DNA from: DSOI01 sp041394885
GTDB taxonomy: Bacteria > Acidobacteriota > Terriglobia > Bryobacterales > Bryobacteraceae
NCBI GenBank assembly: GCA_041394885.1
Contig: JAWKHI010000014.1
Location: 1-64,000, forward strand
Length of the DNA stretch: 64,000 nt
Reading direction: 5' to 3'
The position numbers were made by a program, and so were the translations under genes. This document shows, piece by piece, positions 31,828 through 40,116 of this stretch; the first letter of the stretch is position 1; each line of letters begins with the position of its first letter. The notes under the pieces are model-generated. The model was not told the origin of the DNA. It was given only the letters and a program-made list of their open reading frames with translations, and ran no database searches.

Positions 31828-32508
31828 ATGCATCTCGATCCCGACGCCTGGAGCCGGGGCGACAGTTGGCTGCACCGGAGGGATGGACGCGCGAAGTTGT
31901 TGGCGCTGATCGCGTTGCTCGCCGGGATCGGTACTACGAGCGCGCCCTCGGCATACGCGGCGATCGTGGGTGTGCTAGCTCTCGTGTCGCGCCTGCCCTT
32001 GCGCGGCATCGCCATGCGGGCGGCCCTGGTGCTTCCATTCACCATGACCTTCGCGGCGGTGAGCATCCTGGGAGGGGACTGGGCACGGGCGCAAGCTGTT
32101 ATTGCCCGCAGCTTGCTCTCCGCGACAGTGGTGGTGGTGGCGATCGGGGTAACTCCATTCGCATCGCTGCTGCGCGCGGCGGAGCGCATGGGCGCGCCGC
32201 GGCTATTAGTGCAGGTAACTCAATTTCTGTACCGGTATCTGTTCGTCCTGTTCGACGAAGCGGCGAGGATGCGTTGGGCGGCGCAAAGCCGCGGCGGATT
32301 CCGCTGGGACGCGGCTGGCGGGGCGGTCGCGGTGCTGTTTGCCTCTTCGTACCAGAGGGCGGAGGGAATTCACCGGGCGATGTTGTCTCGCGGGTTCCAA
32401 GGCAGTTTTCCGGCGATCGACGCCACCCGTTTCGGAGCGCCGGAGATTGCGATGACGGCCGGCGTGGTGGCTTTGTTGGTGGCGATGAGGTTGATTTGGG
32501 GAGTCTGA
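31828..32508 (+). CDS. nikQ: ECF transporter transmembrane component CbiQ/NikQ
   Basis: A 226-residue membrane protein starting MHLDPDAWSRGDSWLHRRDGRAKLL. The HRRD..R..KLL pattern and later AAQSRGGFRW and AMLSRGFQG (coupling helices with the xRG signature) identify the EcfT/CbiQ family, which joins the substrate component to the ATPase. It begins 4 bases after nikMN, and its 3' end overlaps the ATPase start by 13 bases. Confidence 0.92.
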   Translation: MHLDPDAWSRGDSWLHRRDGRAKLLALIALLAGIGTTSAPSAYAAIVGVLALVSRLPLRGIAMRAALVLPFTMTFAAVSILGGDWARAQAVIARSLLSATVVVVAIGVTPFASLLRAAERMGAPRLLVQVTQFLYRYLFVLFDEAARMRWAAQSRGGFRWDAAGGAVAVLFASSYQRAEGIHRAMLSRGFQGSFPAIDATRFGAPEIAMTAGVVALLVAMRLIWGV

Positions 32509-33209
32509 TCGAAGCTCGCGGACTCCGCTATCGCTACGAGGACGGCACGGAAGCGCTGCGCGGAGTGGACTTCGACCTCGATCCTGGGGAGACCGTGATT
32601 CTCCTGGGGGGAAACGGTTCGGGCAAGACGACCTTCGTGCTGCACTTGAACGGGCTACTCCGGGGCGAAGGAGAAGTCCGGGTGTGCGGGATGGCGATGG
32701 GGGAGACGAATCTTGCTAGCATCCGCCGCAAGGTGGGCGTGGTCTTCCAGGATGCCGACGAGCAGCTTTTCATGCCTACGGTGCTCGAAGACGCGGCGTA
32801 TGGCTTGTTGAACCTGGGCTACTCCCGCGGTGAGGCGCGATCAAGAGCGTCGGCGGCGTTGGACCGGGTTGGCATTGGACACTGCGCCCATCGCGCGCCG
32901 TATCATCTCAGCGGTGGGGAGAAGCGCCGCGCCGCGATTGCGGGCGTGCTGGCGATGGAGCCCGAGATCCTGGTGTTGGATGAACCGACAACATCGCTGG
33001 ACCCTCCCGGCCAGAGAGAACTTGTGGAGCTACTGCGCACGTTGCCGCAGGCAAAAATCGTTACGACACACGATACCGGTCTGGCGCGGGGAGTAGGTAC
33101 GAGAGCGGTCTTTTTCGAGGCGGGGCGTGTGGCGGGATCCGGGGAAGTGGCCGACGTCTTGAACCGCTTCGATTGGGAAGCCTATCGGGACCGGGAGGCT
33201 TCCCGGTAG
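32496..33209 (+). CDS. nikO: ECF transporter ATP-binding protein CbiO/NikO
   Basis: A 237-residue ABC ATPase. Walker A GGNGSGKTT, Q-loop VVFQDADEQLF, signature LSGGEKRRAAIAG, Walker B ILVLDEPT and the H-loop TTHD are all present. It energises nickel uptake. I take TTG at 32496 as the start because ABC homology (SLIEARGLRYRYEDGTEAL) begins at once and no ATG or GTG lies closer; the start remains uncertain by a few codons. It overlaps nikQ by 13 bases. It is the last gene of the importer operon. Confidence 0.9.
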   Translation: MGSLIEARGLRYRYEDGTEALRGVDFDLDPGETVILLGGNGSGKTTFVLHLNGLLRGEGEVRVCGMAMGETNLASIRRKVGVVFQDADEQLFMPTVLEDAAYGLLNLGYSRGEARSRASAALDRVGIGHCAHRAPYHLSGGEKRRAAIAGVLAMEPEILVLDEPTTSLDPPGQRELVELLRTLPQAKIVTTHDTGLARGVGTRAVFFEAGRVAGSGEVADVLNRFDWEAYRDREASR

Positions 33210-33273
33210 CGGGTAGCCCCCCGGCGAGAGAGTATTCCGAGACTGAACAGAGCAGAAACGAGTCTCAGGCTAA

Positions 33274-33555
33274 CTACTTTTTCGTGGCTTTCCGGAAGTT
33301 CGCCCAGCGCTTCTTCTGCGCCTCGGCGATGCGAGCCCGGGCTTCGGCGCTCAACTTATTGCGCCGGCGCTTCCTGGGCGCCTTCGCGGCGGGCGCCTCG
33401 GCAGGCGCGGATACTTCGGCGGCGGCAGCCTTGGGGGCTTTACCGCCGAGCATTGCCTTCACGGTACGAATCTGTTCTTCAATCCGCGCTTTCTGAAGTT
33501 CCAGGCCTTCCAATGCGGCGGCGAGAATGCTGGGGTCTTGTAGAGTGTTTGCCAT
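33274..33555 (-). CDS. Small Lys/Ala-rich hypothetical protein
   Basis: A 93-residue protein. It begins with a helical segment (SILAAALEGLELQKARIEEQIRTVK) that could form a coiled coil, then a Pro/Ala-rich linker, a basic stretch (APRKRRRNKLS) and RARIAEAQKKRWANFRK at the end. The last motif (ARxRIAEAQKKRWA) recurs in small nucleic-acid-binding-like proteins of Acidobacteria, as I recall. The function is unknown; the charge suggests DNA or RNA binding. It is transcribed towards the end of nikO and away from dtd. Confidence 0.75.
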   Translation of the reverse strand: MANTLQDPSILAAALEGLELQKARIEEQIRTVKAMLGGKAPKAAAAEVSAPAEAPAAKAPRKRRRNKLSAEARARIAEAQKKRWANFRKATKK

Positions 33556-33615
33556 TGCTCACCAGTGTAACCCTTCTAACGTTGGGCAGGCAACCATGGT
33601 TGTCGAGTGCTGGAG

Positions 33616-34066
33616 TCAGATGATCTTTTCCGAGTCCAGGAGAATGGTCACCGGGCCTTCATTTACTAAGTCAATACGCATCGATGCCTGAAATACGCCT
33701 GTCTCGCACTCGCAGGCCGGTTTCCCGGAATCGCCGCACGAAGTACTCGTAGAGCAGGCGAGCTTGTTCTGGCGGTGCGGAGCGGTCAAAGGCGGGCCGG
33801 CGTCCGCGGCGCACATCTCCATAGAGGGTGAACTGGCTAACAATCAGGACGGAACCGCCGGTGTCGAGCACTGAGCGATTCATCTTGCCTTCGTCGTCGG
33901 AAAAGATACGGAGCTGAGCGATCTTCTCGACGAGATAGCTGGCGTCGTGCTCGCGGTCCGCGCGGCCCACCGCCAGCAAAACCAGGAGCCCCGCGCCGAT
34001 CTCGCCGCGGACGGCGCCGTCCACCGAGACGCTGGCGCGGGAAACACGTTGAATCACGGCACGCAT
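33616..34066 (-). pseudogene. dtd: D-aminoacyl-tRNA deacylase, apparent +1 frameshift near 33705
   Basis: DTD removes D-amino acids from mischarged tRNAs. From the ATG at 34066 the frame reads MRAVIQRVSRASVSVDG (normal start) through SVLIVSQFTLYGD (catalytic SQFTLYGD) to FVRRFRETGLRV. The expected remainder, ETGVFQASMRIDLVNEGPVT (conserved NxGPVT), is in another frame and ends at 33616. Near 33704-33708 the DNA reads as if one C were inserted; removing it restores a ~149-residue normal protein. As written, the protein ends early and loses the NxGPVT motif. This may be a sequencing error, since dtd is usually kept intact. Confidence 0.85.
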
Positions 34067-34110
34067 AAAATAGTCAGTATGACTTGTTTGCCCGAACGAA
34101 AGTTGGCTCA

Positions 34111-35103
34111 ATGATTGAAACCGTTGCCTATGCGCGCGCGGGATTGCTCGGCAATCCAAGCGACGGATACTATGGAAAAACAATCTCGCTGCTGGTGAAG
34201 AATTTCCGGGCGCGGGTGCTGCTATATCCCAGCGCACGATTGGAGATCAAGCTTTCCAAGGCCGACACTCCCGTCTTCGAGAACCTTCAGGATCTCTATC
34301 AGACCACGCGTTGGCGTGGATATTATGGCGGGATCCGGATCATTCAGGCCCTTGTAGTGCGGTTCATGGACCACTGCCGCGACCGGGGAATCGAACTCAT
34401 GGACCGTAACTTCACCTTGGAGTACGAAACGAATGTTCCGCTGCGATTGGGGATGGGCGGATCGAGCGCGATCATTACGGCGGCGTTGCGCGCGTTATGC
34501 CAATACTACGAAGTCGAAGTGCCGCTGCCGTTGCAGGCGAATCTGGTTCTCGAGACGGAAACGAAGGAACTCGGCGTCGCGGCTGGACTGCAGGATCGGG
34601 TGATCCAGAGCTACGAGGGCATGGTCTACATGGATTTCTCTCGTGACTATATGGAGCAGAACGGCCACGGGCAATACTCGCGGTTAGACCCATCGCTGTT
34701 GCCGGATATCTACTTGGCTTATCGCACCTCGCTGAGCGAAGGAACCGAAGTCTTTCACAACAATATTCGCGAGCGCTGGAGGCGCGGAGATCCCGAAATA
34801 CTCGAAGCCATGGCCACTTGGGCCTCCTACGCGGAACAAGGGCGCCAGGCGCTCATGGAGCGCGACTATGACCGGCTCGACCAATTGATCGATGCCAACT
34901 ATGACCTGCGCGCGCAACTGTATGAGATCGGCGAGGGCAACGCGGAGATGATCCGTCTGGCGCGATCAGTGGGAGCATCGGCCAACTTCGCCGGGTCGGG
35001 TGGAGCCATAGTGGGCCGCTACCGGAGCGAACCCATGTTCCGGCGTTTGCAGGAGGCGATGGCGCCGTCGGGAGTGGCGGTCCTGAAGCCCAAGGTCATC
35101 TGA
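34111..35103 (+). CDS. GHMP-family sugar kinase
   Basis: A 330-residue kinase. ARAGLLGNPSDGYYGKTIS is the N-terminal GHMP motif (P-S/D-GYG), and LRLGMGGSSAIITAALRAL is the phosphate-binding GxGGSSA motif. The C-terminal ASANFAGSGGAIVG is motif 3. It resembles glucuronokinase-type or sugar-1-kinases that use ATP on a free sugar. The substrate is not clear. The ATG at 34111 lies 45 bases from the divergent dtd start; the longer upstream frame has no ribosome site. Confidence 0.83.
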   Translation: MIETVAYARAGLLGNPSDGYYGKTISLLVKNFRARVLLYPSARLEIKLSKADTPVFENLQDLYQTTRWRGYYGGIRIIQALVVRFMDHCRDRGIELMDRNFTLEYETNVPLRLGMGGSSAIITAALRALCQYYEVEVPLPLQANLVLETETKELGVAAGLQDRVIQSYEGMVYMDFSRDYMEQNGHGQYSRLDPSLLPDIYLAYRTSLSEGTEVFHNNIRERWRRGDPEILEAMATWASYAEQGRQALMERDYDRLDQLIDANYDLRAQLYEIGEGNAEMIRLARSVGASANFAGSGGAIVGRYRSEPMFRRLQEAMAPSGVAVLKPKVI

Positions 35104-35204
35104 TAGCGCCGCGGAAGCGGCATTTGGCTGATAAGGTATCTGTCGGCACGCCCTCCACGCTTTCGCCTATGGAGCGGCTGCGAAATGCAGACGATACATA
35201 AGCC

Positions 35205-35489
35205 ATGATCCGGAGGCGTCGAACCAGGCAACGAGCCGCGGCCAGCGGCTACATGCAGCTCGAGAGCATTCACCAGCGGCACATGACCGGCTTCGGTGAC
35301 GGGGACTTTATCCGGCTCCGTGATGAGTTCGGGACGATCTGGCGAGGAACCGCCGACATTCAGGACGATGAGACGGTCCGCTACCGGTTTCGAGACGACA
35401 GAGGCCGAACGATTACCGGAGTGTCCGATCGTTTTGGAATCACCCTGCGCGACGACCGCGGCGTGACGTGGCGCGGATACATGTATTGA
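35205..35489 (+). CDS. Small protein with an internally repeated beta motif
   Basis: A 94-residue protein. A basic start (MIRRRRTRQRA) precedes two related motifs: FIRLRDEFGTIWRGTADI (~residues 35-52) and FGITLRDDRGVTWRGYMY (~77-94), with YRFRDDRGRTITG between. Each motif resembles LRD-x-G-x-x-WRG, suggesting a small beta-barrel or stacked beta-hairpins. I do not recognise a family. It follows the GHMP kinase by 101 bases with no obvious terminator. Confidence 0.55.
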   Translation: MIRRRRTRQRAAASGYMQLESIHQRHMTGFGDGDFIRLRDEFGTIWRGTADIQDDETVRYRFRDDRGRTITGVSDRFGITLRDDRGVTWRGYMY

Positions 35490-35512
35490 GCGCAGGGGGC
35501 CAACGGACCGGT

Positions 35513-36133
35513 CTACTCTGCTTGTAGAAAGTGACGCAGACGGGCCAGTCCAAGGCGCACGCGTGTCTTTACCGTTCCGAGCGGAACGCCGATCCGCTCT
35601 GCCAACTCCGAGTGGCTCAGCCCCTCGAAAAACGCGAGTTCGATCGCATCCCGCTGTTCGGCCGGGAGTTGCTGAAGCGCGCCGCCGATCCGGCTCCTTT
35701 GCTCGGCGAACACCGCAGCCAACTCCGGACTCAGTCCGCCGTCGCTGTGTTCGACAGAGTCGTCGATCGGCTCACTGCGTCCGGATTTTGCGTTGCGGGA
35801 ACGAAGCCGGTCAATCGAGATGCTGCGCGTCATCATTATCAGCCACGTAAGGACCGACCCGCGCGCGCCATCGAACCCGGCCGCCAGTCTCCACGCACGG
35901 CTATAGGCGTCGAGCACGGCTTCCTCGGCGTCTTCCCGACGACCGAGTATTCGCAATGCGAGGGCAAACAAAAGGGTGCTGCTCTCGTCGTACAGTACAC
36001 CGAGCGCCTGCTGGTCACCGGCCGCCATCCGTGACACGAGTTCCCGCCACGCCTGATTGCGTGCAGTCAAACGGCCGGTAAACAAGGATTCTTCCCCGGG
36101 TGGGATAGGGTCTGGACCAGTCGGCTGAGACAA
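35513..36133 (-). CDS. ECF-type RNA polymerase sigma factor
   Basis: A 206-residue sigma-70 family protein (SigK-like subgroup). Region 2 is ALGVLYDESSTLLFALALRIL...AEEAVLDAYSRAWRLA with LTWLIMMTRSISIDRLRSR. Region 4 is LPAEQRDAIELAFFEGLSHSELAER with the helix-turn-helix GVPLGTVKTRVRLGLARLR. Regions 1.1 and 3 are absent, as in ECF factors. No anti-sigma gene is next to it here; the divergent gene at 36241 is a Tat-exported protein. Confidence 0.92.
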   Translation of the reverse strand: MSQPTGPDPIPPGEESLFTGRLTARNQAWRELVSRMAAGDQQALGVLYDESSTLLFALALRILGRREDAEEAVLDAYSRAWRLAAGFDGARGSVLTWLIMMTRSISIDRLRSRNAKSGRSEPIDDSVEHSDGGLSPELAAVFAEQRSRIGGALQQLPAEQRDAIELAFFEGLSHSELAERIGVPLGTVKTRVRLGLARLRHFLQAE

Positions 36134-36240
36134 TCGCCTCCTTGCAGTTGTTCATTGTAGACCAGTTTCGGGATCGCCGGCGTGTCCGCTAGCGGCACGC
36201 CGCGTTCGAGCCGCTCCGCCGGTGGTACGATGGGCCAAGC

Positions 36241-36762
36241 ATGAATCGAAGGGACGTGTTCCGAATCGGTGCGGTTGCTGCCGCGGCGCCCGCCGCCCAT
36301 CTGGCCGCGATGCCGCAAGCCGGCGCTGCCTCATGGAAAGCCAGAGCGCTCGATCCTCATCAAGTGAGAACCATCACTCTTCTTGCGGATCTGATCATGC
36401 CCGACACAGACACACCGGGCGCGGTGAAGGCCGGCGTCGTTCAACATCTGGATACGCTGCTGGCAGACGGCGACCCCGAGCGGCGCGGTGAGTTACTCGC
36501 CTCGCTCGCATGGATCGACGGTTACGCCATCCGTGAGCATCACAAACCTCTGGCCGACCTGACGCCCGCGCAACAGACTGGCATCCTCGATGAGTTGGAT
36601 CACGGCGTCTCCGAGGACGGACGTCTGGGGCGGAGCCATTTTCGTGCAATCAAAGGCGCGATCGCGGGAATCTACTACGCCACCGAATCCGGTTTTCGTG
36701 AGTTGAACAAGGGAGGGCGAGTCCCCAAGTCGTACGGATGCACTCATCCGGAACACGCCTGA
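36241..36762 (+). CDS. Gluconate 2-dehydrogenase subunit 3 family protein, Tat signal
   Basis: A 173-residue protein beginning MNRRDVFRIGAVAAAAPAA, a twin-arginine signal. HQVRTITLLADLIMPDTDTPGA is the usual opening of the gluconate dehydrogenase small subunit (DUF1424-like, Pfam Gluconate_2-dh3), and FRAIKGAIAGIYYATESGFREL closes it. The family acts as a chaperone or partner for GMC-type flavoproteins. Here the usual GMC gene is absent; an APC permease follows 10 bases later instead. Divergent from the sigma factor. Confidence 0.82.
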   Translation: MNRRDVFRIGAVAAAAPAAHLAAMPQAGAASWKARALDPHQVRTITLLADLIMPDTDTPGAVKAGVVQHLDTLLADGDPERRGELLASLAWIDGYAIREHHKPLADLTPAQQTGILDELDHGVSEDGRLGRSHFRAIKGAIAGIYYATESGFRELNKGGRVPKSYGCTHPEHA

Positions 36763-36772
36763 GCTGGTTGGC

Positions 36773-38071
36773 ATGTCCGAGCCGCTACGGCGCGAACTCA
36801 GCCTCCGCGATCTCGTTTTCTTCAATATCGCAGCCGTTGCCGGCATACGCTGGCTAGCGGCAGCCGCGCACACCGGTCCTGGATCGATCGGACTCTGGAT
36901 CACGGCGGCGGTCGGGTTCTTCGTTCCCAGCGCTCTGGTTGTGACACGCCTATCTCGCGCGATGCCCGAGGAAGGAGGGATCTACGTCTGGACTCGCTCC
37001 GCATTCGGGGAATGGCATGGATTTCTCTGTGGCTGGTGTTACTGGCTGAACAACTTCTTCTACTTCCCTAGCCTTGTTCTGGCCGGAGTGACGATGGCCG
37101 CCTACATCGCCGGCCCGGAATGGATCGCCGAAGCGGAAAGCCCGGGATTCGCAGTTCCGGCGTCGATTGGGGTGATTGTGGCCGTGACCGCATTGAGCCT
37201 TCCCGGGCTCGGAACCGGCAAGTGGATCGGCAACGCGGGAGGAGCGGCCACGTATCTGGCCGGCCTACTGCTCATCGCCGGCGGCGGTGCTGCTTTTTGG
37301 CTGCAGGGATCGGCAACGCCGTTCGATCCGGTTCCGGAGGTCGATTGGCAGAAGCTGAATTTCTGGCCGCAGATTGCCTTCGCCTTCGGAGGGCTGGAGT
37401 TGGGGGCGATTCTGGGCGGCGAGATTCGCGACCCGTCGCGCACGGTCCGCCGCGCGGCCTGGATCAGCGGGTTTGCGATTTCCGGATTCTATGTGGCTGG
37501 CACGCTCGCCATTCTCACCCTGCTGCCGCCGGAGCGTGTGAGTGTAGTAACCGGACTGGCGCAGGCGGGCCGGGCCGCCGGCATCGCGCTCGGCCTGCCC
37601 GCGGCGGGACCCTTGCTCGCGGCGCTGGTTACGCTGGGCATCGCCGGACAACTAGGCGCCTGGATGACCGGTACGGCGCGGCTTCCGGTGGTGTTCGGCA
37701 TGGAACGAATCCTGCCGCCTTCGTTCGCCAGCACGCGGAAGGTGCTCGCCGGGCAGTCAGCCGCTTGTATCGCGCTGCTGCTTGCGACCCAGTGGGGCGA
37801 AAATTTTCGTACGGCGTATCAGCTATTGGTGGACATGACCGTCATTACTTACTTCATCCCTTTTTTTTATCTTTTTCTTACGGCGTGGCGTCACGGCGCC
37901 CGCCTCAGCGCAGTGCCGGGACTTGCTGTGACGTTGGCCGCGCTGGCATTTTCGTTCGTGCCGCCCGGTGGCGCCGGATCGGTGTGGCTGTTTGAAGCAA
38001 AACTCGCCGCCGGACTCGTGTTGGTTACCGCCGGGGCGAGATGGCTGTTTTGCAGAGGTGTCCGCGGGTGA
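36773..38071 (+). CDS. APC-superfamily amino-acid permease
   Basis: A 432-residue transporter with about 12 predicted membrane segments. MSEPLRRELSLRDLVFFNIA is followed by GPGSIGLWITAA, AMPEEGGIYVWTRSAFGEW (conserved in APC family; EGGxY motif) and LELGAILGGEIRDPSRTVRRA (cytosolic loop with GExxxP-like motif). Probably imports an amino acid or peptide by proton symport. The first helix carries the motif AAVAGIRWLAAAA. Its stop overlaps the folC start (GTGA at 38068-38071), so they form an operon. Confidence 0.87.
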   Translation: MSEPLRRELSLRDLVFFNIAAVAGIRWLAAAAHTGPGSIGLWITAAVGFFVPSALVVTRLSRAMPEEGGIYVWTRSAFGEWHGFLCGWCYWLNNFFYFPSLVLAGVTMAAYIAGPEWIAEAESPGFAVPASIGVIVAVTALSLPGLGTGKWIGNAGGAATYLAGLLLIAGGGAAFWLQGSATPFDPVPEVDWQKLNFWPQIAFAFGGLELGAILGGEIRDPSRTVRRAAWISGFAISGFYVAGTLAILTLLPPERVSVVTGLAQAGRAAGIALGLPAAGPLLAALVTLGIAGQLGAWMTGTARLPVVFGMERILPPSFASTRKVLAGQSAACIALLLATQWGENFRTAYQLLVDMTVITYFIPFFYLFLTAWRHGARLSAVPGLAVTLAALAFSFVPPGGAGSVWLFEAKLAAGLVLVTAGARWLFCRGVRG

Positions 38072-39348
38072 CGTATCCCGATTCGGTCCGCTTCCTCTAC
38101 TCGCTCGGCAACGAGACGAAGGTGATCAAGCTCGGCCTGGAGCGGATCCGCTTGCTGCTGGGAGGGCTCGGCGACCCGCAGGCCAAGTTTGATTCGATTC
38201 ACGTGGCGGGGACCAACGGCAAGGGATCCACCGCGGCAATGATTGAGGCGGGGCTTCGCGCCGCGGGGCGCCGCACCGGTCTCTACACCTCGCCGCACCT
38301 GAACGAGCCGACCGAGCGGGTCCAGATTGCCGGGTCACCGGTATCGGAAGACCTTTTCGCCCAAGCCTTCCACGCCGTTCATGAAGAAGCGCTGCGGATG
38401 ATCGACGAAGGTATCATCGACGGCCATCCCACTTACTTCGAATCAGTCACCGCGATGGCATTTCTTCTGTTTCGCGACCAGAACGTCGAGACGGCGGTGG
38501 TAGAGGTTGGCTTGGGCGGGCGCCTCGATGCCACCAACGTGATTGTGCCCAAGCTATGCGTGATCACTCCGGTCGACTACGATCATGAACAGTATCTCGG
38601 CTCCAGCCTGACCGCGATTGCCAGTGAAAAGGCCGGCATCCTCAAGCCGGGTGTTCCGGTGTTGGCCGCCCGCCAGCATCCCGAGGCGATGGACGCGATT
38701 GCGGCGCGTGCCGCCGTGGTAGGGGCGCCCGTGCTTTCCACCATCGACTGGCGTGTGGATGACGTCCGCATGGATGCGCGGGGGAGCAGCTACACGGCTT
38801 GGCGCGGGGATGACTCGATGAACGTGGTTTGCCAACTGGCGGGAGAGCACCAGATCGAGAACTCGCTGGCCGCCGCGCTTGCCCTTCGTGAGCTTGGCCT
38901 GGGGCCCGGGAGTTGGGGCCCCGAAGGCATCGGGCGCGCGAAGTGGCCGGGGCGGCTGGAGCGAGTGAGCGAGCGTCCGGAGATCATACTCGACGGCGCC
39001 CATAACCCGGCCGGGATTCGGGCGCTGGCGGCCTACGTGGAGCGATTCTACGCCGGACGGCGTGTCTGGCTGATCTACGGCGCGGTACGGGACAAATCGC
39101 TCGCCGAGATAGCCGAGGTCCTGTCGGGTGTGGTCACCGACGTGGTTCTGGTTCCGATCGACTCCCCGCGGGCGGTGCGTCCGGAAGCCCTGCGGCCGTT
39201 GTTTACGCACGCGAGAGTGAGCGAGTCGAACCGGCTCGAAGACACCTTGTCGATGGTGCGGCGGGCAGCGGCGGGCGACGACGTGGTGTTCGTGACCGGG
39301 TCGCTTTACCTGGTGGGGGAAGCCCGGCGAATTCTGGTGGGCTCATAG
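38068..39348 (+). CDS. folC: Bifunctional folylpolyglutamate/dihydrofolate synthase
   Basis: A 426-residue FolC that adds glutamate to (dihydro)folate. HVAGTNGKGSTAAMIE (P-loop), LYTSPHLNEPTERVQI (folate loop), VEVGLGGRLDATNV, GEHQIENSLAAALA and IILDGAHNPAG are the standard Mur-ligase-like motifs. The GTG at 38068 is chosen because VTYPDSVRFLYSLGNE is where family homology begins; an ATG at 38041 would add 9 residues overlapping the permease. The last 6 bases overlap the convergent GntR regulator. Confidence 0.95.
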   Translation: MTYPDSVRFLYSLGNETKVIKLGLERIRLLLGGLGDPQAKFDSIHVAGTNGKGSTAAMIEAGLRAAGRRTGLYTSPHLNEPTERVQIAGSPVSEDLFAQAFHAVHEEALRMIDEGIIDGHPTYFESVTAMAFLLFRDQNVETAVVEVGLGGRLDATNVIVPKLCVITPVDYDHEQYLGSSLTAIASEKAGILKPGVPVLAARQHPEAMDAIAARAAVVGAPVLSTIDWRVDDVRMDARGSSYTAWRGDDSMNVVCQLAGEHQIENSLAAALALRELGLGPGSWGPEGIGRAKWPGRLERVSERPEIILDGAHNPAGIRALAAYVERFYAGRRVWLIYGAVRDKSLAEIAEVLSGVVTDVVLVPIDSPRAVRPEALRPLFTHARVSESNRLEDTLSMVRRAAAGDDVVFVTGSLYLVGEARRILVGS

Positions 39349-40059
39349 CGGCGCGGAACGCGCGGCGGCGCCTTCCCGGATACTCAGCCCCTCCACGAGC
39401 GCCTCTTTGGCCCGGGTGATGTGTTTGCGTAGCGAAGCGGTGAGCGCGGTGGAGTCCCGGTTTTCGATGGCGGCCACAATCAATGTGTGTTCGGCGTGCT
39501 CTTCCTTGAGGCGCTCCGGCCAGTTGCGGCGCTCGCCGGCGTTGGTTTCCACGGCGTGGATCCGGGCGATCTTGATATGCGCGTTCAATGACTCGTACAT
39601 CTCCGTCAGGCGCTTGTTGCCGGATGCCTCGATGATCGCCTGATGCAACTCCGAGTTGGCCCTGTCATGCTCACGCAACGATTCTTCATTCGTCACCGGC
39701 TCGGCCAATTCCGTGAGCAGTTTTTGGAAATGGGCGATTTCCTGCGGACCCACCAGCGGCAGCGCCAGCTCGCCCGCCAGGCACTCGAGCGCCATCCGGA
39801 TATCGAAGGTCTCCTTGATATCCCTGGCCGATACGTTGGTGACGTAGGTGCCGCTCCGGGGATGGATCTCGATCAAGCCTTCGCTGGCCAACTGCTGCAG
39901 GGCGTGCCTCACGGGCGTGAGACTGACGCCCAACTTGGCGGCGATTTCCTCCACGTTCAGGCGTTGCCCGGGCAAAAAAGCCCGAGAGAGAATGGCGCTC
40001 CGGATTGCGTCGTAAACTTCGTCGGTGGCGCGTTTCCGGACGAGGCGTGGCAGCTCCAT
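39343..40059 (-). CDS. GntR-family regulator (FadR/FCD subgroup)
   Basis: A 238-residue regulator. The N-terminal winged helix reads VYDAIRSAILSRAFLPGQRLNVEEIAAKLGVSLTPVRHAL, and the C-terminal FCD effector domain contains DIRMALECLAGELALP, ANSELHQAIIEASGN and EEHAEHTLIVAAIE, with Asp and His ligands of the FCD metal site. It probably responds to an organic acid. No target operator is evident; the hydrolase gene follows on the same strand after 57 bases, so it may control its neighbours. Confidence 0.9.
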   Translation of the reverse strand: MELPRLVRKRATDEVYDAIRSAILSRAFLPGQRLNVEEIAAKLGVSLTPVRHALQQLASEGLIEIHPRSGTYVTNVSARDIKETFDIRMALECLAGELALPLVGPQEIAHFQKLLTELAEPVTNEESLREHDRANSELHQAIIEASGNKRLTEMYESLNAHIKIARIHAVETNAGERRNWPERLKEEHAEHTLIVAAIENRDSTALTASLRKHITRAKEALVEGLSIREGAAARSAPL

Positions 40060-40116
40060 ACGAAGTCTCCATTGTAGGTCCTTTTGGCGAGTTAACGGGT
40101 TACGCCTCCGCTGCCG

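Noticed and set aside
33200..33273. Hairpin after the importer ATPase as a terminator
   Set aside because: The stem ACCGGGA/TCCCGGT overlaps the stop codon and has no T-run after it, so I could not support it.
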